From the NCBI GenBank assembly GCA_031269635.1, contig JAISYY010000194.1:1-5554 (forward strand): a stretch of DNA of 5,554 nucleotides, written 5' to 3'. This stretch comes from Tannerella sp. (GTDB lineage: Bacteria > Bacteroidota > Bacteroidia > Bacteroidales > Tannerellaceae). Every line of letters begins with the position of its first letter. Position 1 is the stretch's first letter. The translations under genes and the position numbers were made by a program. The notes beneath the pieces were generated by a model. The model had not been told where the DNA came from. It saw nothing but the letters and a program-made list of their open reading frames with translations, and ran no database searches. Shown one piece after another: positions 1 to 5,554 of the stretch.

Positions 1-79
1 GGATTTTTATTTTTCATGGCGTTTTTGTTTTTAAACGATATGATGTAGATTTGAGAGATTTCCGGGAATTATTCGGCCT

Positions 80-958
80 TTATTTATTATTCCTGTATTG
101 CAACGGGGTGATTCCCTGTGTTTTTTTGAAAAGCGTACAGAAGTAATCGGCATTTTCGAAGCCGACGCTGAATGCAATTTCCTGGCTTGTCTGACGGGTA
201 TTGACAAGCAACTCCTTGCTTTTTTGAAGGCGCAATTCCTGCATGTAATGAACCGGCGTAAAGCCTGTATATTCCTTGAAATGACGGCGAAACACGGTAT
301 AATTCATATTTATCTTGCCTGCGATTTCCTCCATTGAAATGTCTTTATTGAAGTTTTCGCGCATGATTGCCCGCGCTTTGTTTATCCGGTCGCTGATGTG
401 AATCTTCTCGAAATCATTTTGATGGCCTCTTGAGTAGATAAGACTCAACAGGTGATTGACGATTCCCGCCAGCAGTTGCTGATAACCGAACAATTGATGC
501 TGAGCCGTCTCGATAGCGCTCTGATAGAGCGTTATGACATCTTCTTTCAGTCCGATACTAAATAACGGTTCGCGTACATTGAAAAAGTTGCGATTGACGC
601 GGTTGTCAATCGTCGGACCTTCAAAGCCAATCCAGAACTCATTCCAGCCGGTTTCGGAATCGGGATGATAAGTGTGCCATTCACCCGGGAACAGCATAAA
701 CATCGTTCCTTCACCCACTTCGGTCTCCCGATGGTGATTGGATTTGAACATGCCTTTGCCTTGCGTTATGTACACAAGACAGTATTCATTCAGGATACGC
801 CCTTTTTGCGGTGAAAACAGGTACCGCGTCGGACGGTAGGGCGGCGGATAGGGCGCACCCTTTTCAACCTGACGGCAGCCGACTGTATTGATAGTCAGTC
901 CCCACATCAGATCCTGTTCGCTTGCAAAAATATAGCTTACATGTATATTGCCCTTCAT
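80..958 (-). CDS. AraC-family transcriptional regulator (cupin sensor plus C-terminal AraC HTH)
   Basis: Probable pathway-specific regulator of the divergent uronate operon. Read from the ATG at 958-956 it has 292 residues, a normal size for the family. Residues about 10-160 look like the AraC-type N-terminal cupin sensor, with a Pro-rich stretch (EKGAPYPPPYRP), the segment LVYITQGKG and the metal-free cupin signature GEWHTYHP. Residues about 188-292 are the double helix-turn-helix domain: the first HTH is around DISMEEIAGKINMNYTVFRRHF, with FTPVHY after it, and the second is TSQEIAFSVGFENADYF followed by the hallmark F(K)KTQGITPLQYR near the C terminus. The frame stays open up to a TTG at 1033, giving 317 residues, but that extension (residues 1-25) has no ATG, shows no family similarity that I recognise and overlaps the operator-like repeats, so I prefer 958. 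The fold assignment is clear. The inducer is inferred from the neighbours, probably a uronate or unsaturated oligosaccharide. Confidence 0.93.
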   Translation of the reverse strand: MKGNIHVSYIFASEQDLMWGLTINTVGCRQVEKGAPYPPPYRPTRYLFSPQKGRILNEYCLVYITQGKGMFKSNHHRETEVGEGTMFMLFPGEWHTYHPDSETGWNEFWIGFEGPTIDNRVNRNFFNVREPLFSIGLKEDVITLYQSAIETAQHQLFGYQQLLAGIVNHLLSLIYSRGHQNDFEKIHISDRINKARAIMRENFNKDISMEEIAGKINMNYTVFRRHFKEYTGFTPVHYMQELRLQKSKELLVNTRQTSQEIAFSVGFENADYFCTLFKKTQGITPLQYRNNK

Positions 959-983
959 CGTATCGTATTGTATTTTGTAACCA

Positions 984-991
984 CAAAAATA
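984..991 (-). promoter_or_regulatory. Possible -7 box for the araC-type gene
   Basis: Read on the minus strand, 991-984 is TATTTTTG, which fits the Bacteroides -7 consensus TAnnTTTG. It would place the transcription start about 18 nt before the ATG at 958. The nearest -33-like TTTG (plus-strand CAAA at 1006-1009) is only 14 bp away, shorter than the usual 17-21, so the site is weak. The region is A/T rich and chance matches are easy. Confidence 0.3.
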
Positions 992-1017
992 GTCATTTGT
1001 TCCATCAAATTTTGTCG

Positions 1018-1057
1018 TAATATCAAAAAACAAAATGCTATTATCAAAAAATTAAAT
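1018..1057. promoter_or_regulatory. Tandem direct repeat, likely AraC-family operator
   Basis: Two 19-bp direct repeats, at 1018-1036 and 1039-1057, match at 16 of 19 positions and share the form TA(A/T)TATCAAAAAA(C/T)(A/T)AAAT. Their starts are exactly 21 bp apart, two helical turns, which is the classic arrangement of AraC-family half-sites (as in araI1-I2). The downstream copy ends on the -33 element of the operon promoter, the position from which a class II activator contacts RNA polymerase. The regulator gene lies immediately divergent. The A-tract lowers the sequence complexity, so the binding assignment remains an inference. Confidence 0.5.
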
Positions 1058-1086
1058 TGAACGACGGAAATACTGTTTTACCTTTG
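1056..1086 (+). promoter_or_regulatory. Bacteroides-type promoter of the uronate operon
   Basis: TACCTTTG at 1079-1086 is an exact match to the Bacteroidota primary sigma factor -7 consensus TAnnTTTG. ATTG at 1056-1059 matches three of four bases of the -33 box TTTG, with a 19-bp spacer, within the usual range. Transcription should begin around 1092-1094, leaving a leader of roughly 20 nt before the ATG at 1113. The imperfect -33 box next to a repeat pair suits an activator-dependent promoter. Confidence 0.7.
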
Positions 1087-1112
1087 TGGCGTAATTAAAT
1101 TGTAATGGAATT

Positions 1113-1805
1113 ATGCCAATCTGGAACAACGACAAAGAACTGTTTGAACTGACTAAAAAAGAGCTATTTACGGCGCTTTTAGGCGATGTAATGGACAAGA
1201 TGGGGCTGTTGCATCAGTTCCTGCCTGCCATCATCAAGCCTTTAAGTCCGGCAATGGTCGTCATTGGCAGGGCGATGCCTGTAATAGAAGCCGACATTGC
1301 AGGCGAGGTAGTTGAGAATGCCAAAAATGTCGTTTTGGGGAAGCCTTTCGGACTGATGTTCGAGGCGTTGGACGACCTGAAGGAAGACGAGGTTTACATC
1401 TGCAATGGCTCATCGCATAACTACGCTCTCTGGGGCGGGTTGATGAGTACGCGGGCAATGAAACTCGGCGCGGCCGGCACGGTCGTCAATGGCTACACAC
1501 GCGATACAAATGAGATATTGCGTCTTGGCTTCCCGACTTTTTCCGTCGGGACGTATGCTCAAGACCAGGGGCCGCGCGGCAAGGTGATTGACTATCGTGT
1601 CGCCATAGAGTGGAACGGCATACTCATCCATCCGGGCGATATCGTTTTCGGCGACCGCGACGGAGTGATAATCATCCCTAAAGATGCGGAGAAAGAGGCT
1701 TTTGAAGGGGCATTCGCGAAGGCGCGCGGTGAAAAACTGGTAGCGCAAGCTCTTCGTAACGGTGAAAGCGCTGTGTCGGCGTTCGACAGATATGGTATAA
1801 TGTAA
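1113..1805 (+). CDS. RraA / HMG-aldolase-like family protein
   Basis: A 230-residue cytoplasmic protein of the RraA / 4-hydroxy-4-methyl-2-oxoglutarate (HMG) aldolase superfamily, often annotated 'dimethylmenaquinone methyltransferase' in error. Its length matches HMG aldolases rather than the roughly 160-residue E. coli RraA. Visible signatures are GAAGTVVNGYTRDTNEI (119-135) with the family Arg130-Asp131 pair (pyruvate and metal binding in HMG aldolase), LGFPTFSVG (138-146), HPGDIVFGDRDGVIIIP (173-189) and a C-terminal DRYGIM. The acidic residue that normally sits 21 positions before the Arg (the D-X20-R-D motif) is Gly109 here, in ALWGGLMST. It heads the operon about 20 nt from the predicted transcription start, and the transporter begins 15 bp after its stop. 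Members catalyse divalent-metal-dependent retro-aldol or decarboxylation reactions giving pyruvate. A role in cleaving KDG or a related 4-hydroxy-2-oxo acid is inferred from context only. No clear Shine-Dalgarno sequence precedes it. Confidence 0.9.
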   Translation: MPIWNNDKELFELTKKELFTALLGDVMDKMGLLHQFLPAIIKPLSPAMVVIGRAMPVIEADIAGEVVENAKNVVLGKPFGLMFEALDDLKEDEVYICNGSSHNYALWGGLMSTRAMKLGAAGTVVNGYTRDTNEILRLGFPTFSVGTYAQDQGPRGKVIDYRVAIEWNGILIHPGDIVFGDRDGVIIIPKDAEKEAFEGAFAKARGEKLVAQALRNGESAVSAFDRYGIM

Positions 1806-1820
1806 ATTGGAAATCAGAAG

Positions 1821-3074
1821 ATGAAAACTATCGGAAACTATCGTTGGAGGATATTGTCGCTGCTGTTTTTTGCGACGACGATAAACTATATTGACCGGCA
1901 GATTATCGGAATCCTGAAACCGTTCATTTCCGACGACCTCGCCTGGACGGAAGCCGACTATGGATATATCGTAACGACATTCCAGATTGCATACGCAATA
2001 GGCTTGCTTACTACCGGACGGTTAATAGACCGTTTCGGTACGCGTATCGGGTATGTCTGGTCGATAGTCGTCTGGTCGGTTGCCGGCATTGCACATGCGG
2101 CCGCCCGTGGGGTAATGAGTTTTGCGGCCGCTCGTTTTTTGCTTGGTTTCGGCGAATCGGGCAACTTCCCGGCTGCCATCAAAGCCACCGCCGAATGGTT
2201 TCCCGTCAGGGAACGCGCCTTTGCATCGGGACTGTTCAACTCCGGGTCAACGATAGGCGCAATTATCGCTCCCGTCATTGTTTCGGGTATAACCCTTGCT
2301 ATAGGCTGGCAATGGGCGTTCATCATTACCGGTGCGCTTGGTTTTATCTGGATTTTCTTTTGGTTGGCGATGTATCGCCTCCCGCAGCAGCATCCTAAAG
2401 TAAAACAGGCCGAACTGCAATATATTACCCAGGATACGGAAGATAATCTCCCCCAAAAGAAAACCGGATGGACGGAACTGCTCCGTCACCGCGAGACGTG
2501 GGCTATTTGCTCAACCAGACTGATTTCCGACTGGGTATGGTGGTTCTTCCTGTTCTGGATACCCGATTTTCTGAACAAGACGCATGGCATTGATATTAAG
2601 CAGGTCGTAATGCCGCTGATACTGATTTACGCCGTTTCGAGTATTGGCGGTATCGGCGGGGGATGGCTTTCGTCGAAGTTTATCGCCATGGGCAAGAGTG
2701 TTGACTTTGCGCGCAAGACGTCGGTTCTGCTATGCGCCTTGATTATCCTGCCCGTCATGCTCGTCTCGCAGGTGCATAACTTGTGGACAGCGGTAGCGTT
2801 GATAGCGCTTGCCGCCGCCGGACATCAGGGCTGGGCGTCGAACATATTTACAATTGTGTCCGACATTTATCCCAAGAACGCAGTCGGCTCCATGTCGGGA
2901 CTGGCAGGCTTTGCGGGGGCGGTGGGAGGCGCCTGCTCTGCCTCGGTAGTAGGCTTAATGCTCGAAAGTACAGGCAGTTACTTCCTTATCTTCCTTACAG
3001 CATCATCGGTTTACGTGATTAACTGGCTTATTATAAAGATATTTATCAAACGTATCAAACCCATATCAATATGA
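1821..3074 (+). CDS. MFS transporter, ACS family, hexuronate (ExuT)-like
   Basis: A 417-residue, 12-helix inner-membrane protein of the anion:cation symporter family, which includes ExuT and DgoT. It probably imports a uronate or unsaturated uronate with protons. TM1 carries NYIDRQ (22-27), whose Asp25-Arg26 correspond to the coupling and substrate pair of DgoT. The loop between TM2 and TM3 has MFS motif A, GRLIDRFGTR (66-75). TM4 has Arg105 and Glu112 in ARFLLGFGESGNFPAA, the same seven-residue spacing as the DgoT Arg/Glu pair. A hydrophilic central loop lies around residues 190-225, and hydrophobic segments continue to the C terminus, so the protein is complete. Its stop overlaps the kduI start (ATGA at 3071-3074), implying coupled translation. 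Substrate specificity is inferred from kduI and the dehydrogenase; galacturonate, glucuronate or a 4-deoxy-5-keto-uronate are all possible. Confidence 0.93.
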   Translation: MKTIGNYRWRILSLLFFATTINYIDRQIIGILKPFISDDLAWTEADYGYIVTTFQIAYAIGLLTTGRLIDRFGTRIGYVWSIVVWSVAGIAHAAARGVMSFAAARFLLGFGESGNFPAAIKATAEWFPVRERAFASGLFNSGSTIGAIIAPVIVSGITLAIGWQWAFIITGALGFIWIFFWLAMYRLPQQHPKVKQAELQYITQDTEDNLPQKKTGWTELLRHRETWAICSTRLISDWVWWFFLFWIPDFLNKTHGIDIKQVVMPLILIYAVSSIGGIGGGWLSSKFIAMGKSVDFARKTSVLLCALIILPVMLVSQVHNLWTAVALIALAAAGHQGWASNIFTIVSDIYPKNAVGSMSGLAGFAGAVGGACSASVVGLMLESTGSYFLIFLTASSVYVINWLIIKIFIKRIKPISI

Positions 3075-3916
3075 ATAAAACAGCATACAACGAACGGTTC
3101 GCATCACATCCGCGAGATGTAAAACAGTACGATACGGAAACGCTCAGGCGCGAGTTTCTTATCGAAAACGTGTTCGAAGACGACCGCGTACGGTTAGTCT
3201 ATACCGGTTACGACCGCATGATAGCCGGCGGCGCAGTTCCGAAGACGGATGCTCTTCGTCTTGAACCGGTTGAGCCGATGAAAGCGGCCTATTTCTGCGA
3301 GCGGCGCGAACTGGGAATTATCAACATTGGCGGTAAAGCGCTCATCACAGCCGACGGAACGGTTTATGAGCTTGATTTTAAGGAAGCGCTTTACATCACG
3401 CAAGGTACGCGTGAAATCATCCTCAAAAGCGTTGAATCTGCCGCGCCGGCAATGCTTTACCTCAATTCCACACCGGCGCACCGCGCTTTCAGCAACAAAC
3501 TTATTCGCCAAAGCGACGTCAACCGTATTCCTCTCGGCGAAGAAAAATATGCGAACCGGCGATGTATCCATCAGTTCATAGTTGCTGCGACATGCCGGAC
3601 CTGCCAGTTACAGATGGGATTGACCGAGCTGCAGGCGGGCAGCGTCTGGAACACCATGCCGCCGCACACCCACAGTCGCCGCATGGAGGTCTATCTATAC
3701 ACCGGCCTCGAAGAAGGTCAGTCTATCTGCCATTTCATGGGTGAGGGGAACGAGACGCGACACATCTGGATGCATAACAACCAGGCGGTTATCTCGCCCA
3801 ACTGGTCTATACATGCGGCGGCGGGGACTTCAAATTACAGCTTTATCTGGGGTATGGCAGGCGAAAACATGGATTTCAATGATATGGACGTAATAAAACC
3901 CGACGAAATAGTATGA
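3071..3916 (+). CDS. kduI: 5-dehydro-4-deoxy-D-glucuronate isomerase (KduI)
   Basis: Cytoplasmic cupin isomerase that converts 5-keto-4-deoxyuronate (DKI), formed spontaneously from unsaturated uronic acids, to 2,5-diketo-3-deoxygluconate (DKII). At 281 residues it is three longer than the E. coli enzyme, and the zinc ligands line up with that offset: His199, His201, Glu206 and His248 (E. coli 196, 198, 203, 245). Family blocks are obvious: YDRMIAGGAVP (about 47-57), TCQLQMGLTEL, GSVWNTMPPHTHSRRMEVY (about 190-208), ICHFMGE, ETRHIWM, SPNWSIHAAAGT and FIWGMAGEN. Both ends overlap their neighbours by ATGA, so it sits in the middle of a translationally coupled block. KduI acts downstream of pectin, GAG and similar lyases together with unsaturated-uronyl hydrolases, which are not in this window. 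All active-site residues are present, and the assignment is very secure. Confidence 0.97.
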   Translation: MNKTAYNERFASHPRDVKQYDTETLRREFLIENVFEDDRVRLVYTGYDRMIAGGAVPKTDALRLEPVEPMKAAYFCERRELGIINIGGKALITADGTVYELDFKEALYITQGTREIILKSVESAAPAMLYLNSTPAHRAFSNKLIRQSDVNRIPLGEEKYANRRCIHQFIVAATCRTCQLQMGLTELQAGSVWNTMPPHTHSRRMEVYLYTGLEEGQSICHFMGEGNETRHIWMHNNQAVISPNWSIHAAAGTSNYSFIWGMAGENMDFNDMDVIKPDEIV

Positions 3917-4716
3917 ATAATAGGATAGACAAATTCAGGCTCGACGGGAAAACGGCTCTCGTGACCGGAGGGACGTCCGGGCTGGGCTTTCACATGGCTG
4001 TCGCATTGGGACAGGCAGGAGCGCGAATATGCGTCAATGACATCCGGGAAGATAAACTCGAAGAGGCTGCCGGGAGTTTCGCCGCATACGGTCTCGACGT
4101 GTTTATCGTCAAGTTCGACGTAAGCGACGAAACGGATGTGGATAAAGGTGTTACGACGATAGAACGCGAAGCGGGCGAGATAGACGTACTTATCAATAAT
4201 GCCGGGATTATTAAGCGTATTCCCATACTGGACATGAGCGTTGACGATTATAAACAGGTTTTGAACGTCAATCTGGTGTCAACCCTAATCGTATCCAAAC
4301 GGGTAGTCCCTAACATGATACGCAACGGCGGCGGTAAAATCATCAATATCTGCTCCATGATGAGCGAGCAGGGACGCAACTCGGTCTCGGCATACGCTTC
4401 CGCAAAGGGAGGACTTAAAATGCTGACCAAAAACATGTGCTGCGAATGGGCGAAACACAATATTCAGGTAAACGGTATCGGTCCGGGCTATATGAAAACC
4501 GTCCTCACAACCGGTTTTGCAACGAAAGGACATCCTTTCGACACGCTTGTGAAAATGCGTACTCCCGCCGCTCGATGGGGCGAACCCGACGACTTGATGG
4601 GAACAGCTGTATTCCTTGCCTCCGACGCGAGTAATTTTATTAATGGCCAAGTTATTTACGTTGACGGCGGCATACTGGCTAATTTCGGATATATGGAAGG
4701 AGAAAATGACTTATGA
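3913..4716 (+). CDS. kduD: SDR dehydrogenase, KduD/IdnO-like (DKII reductase forming 2-keto-3-deoxygluconate)
   Basis: A 267-residue classical short-chain dehydrogenase. It has the cofactor glycine motif TGGTSGLG (18-25), Asp43 at the end of the second beta strand (usually favouring NAD), NNAG (95-98) and the catalytic set Asn120, Ser148, Tyr161 and Lys165 (YASAK). Blocks such as IINICSMMSE, SAYASAKGGLKMLT, NGIGPGY, RTPAARWGEPDDLMG and INGQVIYVDGGILA resemble Bacteroides proteins annotated gluconate 5-dehydrogenase (IdnO) more than E. coli KduD. Placed directly after kduI with an ATGA overlap, the expected reaction is reduction of 2,5-diketo-3-deoxygluconate to KDG. Automatic annotation may name it gluconate 5-dehydrogenase. 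Catalytic competence is clear; the exact substrate rests on position. Confidence 0.88.
   Translation: MNNRIDKFRLDGKTALVTGGTSGLGFHMAVALGQAGARICVNDIREDKLEEAAGSFAAYGLDVFIVKFDVSDETDVDKGVTTIEREAGEIDVLINNAGIIKRIPILDMSVDDYKQVLNVNLVSTLIVSKRVVPNMIRNGGGKIINICSMMSEQGRNSVSAYASAKGGLKMLTKNMCCEWAKHNIQVNGIGPGYMKTVLTTGFATKGHPFDTLVKMRTPAARWGEPDDLMGTAVFLASDASNFINGQVIYVDGGILANFGYMEGENDL
4697..4703 (+). promoter_or_regulatory. Shine-Dalgarno-like AAGGAGA ahead of the DUF4861 gene
   Basis: AAGGAGA ends 9 nt before the ATG at 4713, inside the 3' end of the dehydrogenase gene. It is the only strong Shine-Dalgarno match at any start in this operon and supports 4713 as the true start. Bacteroidota generally rely little on such sites, so it may simply reflect the codons for Glu-Gly-Glu in the dehydrogenase. 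Confidence 0.4.
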
Positions 4717-5554
4717 ACAGATTGTATTACATATTATTATTGATGGCCTTGACGGCATGTCAACCAAAGATGACGAAACAGCAGACTTTTTGTCGTTTCG
4801 TCCCCGAACGGACGGATGATTTCGCATGGGAGAACGACCGTGTGGCGTTTCGTGTTTATGGTCCGGAATGTCAGCGCCTTGCCGAAACGGGCGCCCCGGG
4901 GGGACTGATTTCGAGCGGCATTGATTGCTGGCTGAAACGGGTGGATTACCTCATCATTGATAAATGGTACAAAAAAGCCGGAACAGGCGGTTCGTACCAT
5001 CATGACGACGGGGAAGGATTAGATAATTTCCACGTCGGTTCAAGTCGTGGTTGCGGAGGAACGGCGATTGTCGGCAACGGGGAATTTCTCGTTTCAAAAA
5101 ACTTTTCGGAATGGGAAGTTGTAGAAAACAGCGCCTCCCGCTCCGTCTTTCGTTTGAAATACAAACCGGTAACGGTAAAAGGAAAACCGGTCGTTGAAAC
5201 AAAAACCATCACGATCCGTCCGGGCGATCATTTTTTCCGCTGCGATGTGACATTTGAGAGCGAACTGCGTATCGACACCCTTGCCATCGGGCTGACACTG
5301 CACGGCAACAAAGGGCAAACAGACCAATCGCCCGAAGGCTGGATAACTTACTGGGAACCGATCGACGATTCCGAAATCGGGATGGCGGCTTTTGTCCGTA
5401 AAAAAGACTTGCTCGGAAGTGTGAAAATTGAGAACAAAGGCGAGGCGTTAAATCATATCTGGCTGTTTGCCAAGCCTAAGAACAACAGGATTACTTATTA
5501 TGCCGGTTTCGGCTGGAAGAAAAGCGGACAGTTCGCATCGGCCGGAGAATGGAA
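4713..5554 (+). CDS. DUF4861 domain lipoprotein (3' end cut by window)
   Basis: The 280 codons visible run open to the window edge. The N terminus is a short lipoprotein signal (MNRLYYILLLMALTAC) with lipobox Leu13-Thr14-Ala15-Cys16. The residues after Cys16 (QPKMTK) have no acidic pair, so the Bacteroides surface-export signal is not evident and a periplasmic-face location is likelier. The DUF4861 core follows at once: FVPERTDDFAWENDRVAFR (29-47), then YHHDDGEGLDNFHVGSSRGCGG (95-116), whose His, Asp and Glu residues could form an active site, then beta-rich sequence with TKTITIRPGDHFF and GWITYWEP, and a closing YYAGFGWKKSGQF...EW. These last residues resemble the usual end of the domain, so little is probably missing. 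Longer DUF4861 proteins, as I recall them, carry an extra N-terminal beta domain that is absent here. The start overlaps the dehydrogenase stop (ATGA). Biochemical function is unestablished to my knowledge; the context suggests action on uronate-containing saccharides. Confidence 0.9.
   Translation, partial: MNRLYYILLLMALTACQPKMTKQQTFCRFVPERTDDFAWENDRVAFRVYGPECQRLAETGAPGGLISSGIDCWLKRVDYLIIDKWYKKAGTGGSYHHDDGEGLDNFHVGSSRGCGGTAIVGNGEFLVSKNFSEWEVVENSASRSVFRLKYKPVTVKGKPVVETKTITIRPGDHFFRCDVTFESELRIDTLAIGLTLHGNKGQTDQSPEGWITYWEPIDDSEIGMAAFVRKKDLLGSVKIENKGEALNHIWLFAKPKNNRITYYAGFGWKKSGQFASAGEW

Noticed and set aside
1..17. Possible start of a minus-strand gene (ATG at 17-15, reading M-K-N-K-N)
   Set aside because: Only five full codons remain before the window edge, so it cannot be told from chance in A/T-rich sequence, although the position downstream of the regulator is plausible. 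Nothing else is recognisable in 1-79.
62..76. Weak inverted repeat CCG...CGG just after the regulator's stop codon
   Set aside because: Only three firm pairs plus wobbles, and no T-run follows on the minus strand, so it is not a credible terminator.
98..337. Plus-strand frame of 79 codons opposite the regulator's HTH region
   Set aside because: It is antisense to a clearly conserved HTH domain and has no recognisable homology.
1410..1748. Open antisense frame of 112 codons over the RraA-like gene
   Set aside because: It is a shadow of a gene with clear family motifs; its translation shows no recognisable domain and no start context.
1958..2326. Open antisense frame of 122 codons over the transporter
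   Set aside because: It mirrors membrane-protein codons of the MFS gene, and no motif or promoter was seen for it.
3044..3060. Two copies of TATCAAAC, resembling the core of the operator-like repeats
   Set aside because: They fall in the coding end of the transporter and are explained by repeated Ile-Lys codons (IKRIK); the spacing (9 bp start to start) does not match the 21-bp operator period.
3194..3571. Open antisense frame of 125 codons over kduI
   Set aside because: The plus-strand KduI is unambiguous, with all zinc ligands; the antisense translation has no family features.
4285..4650. Open antisense frame of 121 codons over the dehydrogenase
   Set aside because: The SDR catalytic and cofactor motifs are on the plus strand; the antisense product looks like random composition.

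Overview
The window looks like chromosomal DNA from a member of the Bacteroidota, most likely Bacteroidales. The evidence is a promoter of the Bacteroides type (a TAnnTTTG -7 box with a -33 box 19 bp upstream), A/T-rich leaders mostly without Shine-Dalgarno sequences, a short lipoprotein signal peptide, and proteins whose motifs resemble the Bacteroides versions of KduI, the IdnO/KduD-type dehydrogenase and DUF4861. No ribosomal or tRNA gene is present, so the genus cannot be fixed.

Layout: an AraC-family regulator is on the minus strand (80-958). Divergent from it is a tight plus-strand operon: an RraA/HMG-aldolase-like protein (1113-1805), a hexuronate-type MFS symporter of the ACS family (1821-3074), kduI (3071-3916), a KduD/IdnO-like SDR dehydrogenase (3913-4716), and a DUF4861 lipoprotein cut by the window edge (4713 onward). 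The last three junctions are all ATGA start/stop overlaps, and the first gap is only 15 bp. The 154-bp divergent intergenic region holds a good Bacteroides promoter for the operon. Just upstream is a pair of 19-bp direct repeats on a 21-bp period, the geometry expected of an AraC-family operator.

How the genes fit together: this is a catabolic unit for unsaturated uronic acids, as released from pectin, glycosaminoglycans, alginate-like or ulvan-like polymers by lyases and unsaturated-uronyl hydrolases. The DUF4861 lipoprotein would act outside the cytoplasm on uronate-containing saccharides. The MFS protein would import the uronate. KduI would isomerise 5-dehydro-4-deoxy-D-glucuronate (DKI) to DKII, and the SDR would reduce DKII to 2-keto-3-deoxygluconate (KDG). 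The usual last steps (KdgK kinase, KDPG aldolase) are absent from the window. The RraA-like protein belongs to a fold that performs pyruvate aldol chemistry, so it is a candidate for splitting KDG directly or for another retro-aldol step. The AraC protein is the likely pathway-specific regulator.

The most interesting points are the RraA-like protein at the head of the operon, which has Gly where characterised HMG aldolases have a conserved Asp; the DUF4861 lipoprotein of unestablished chemistry; and the operator-like repeat array.
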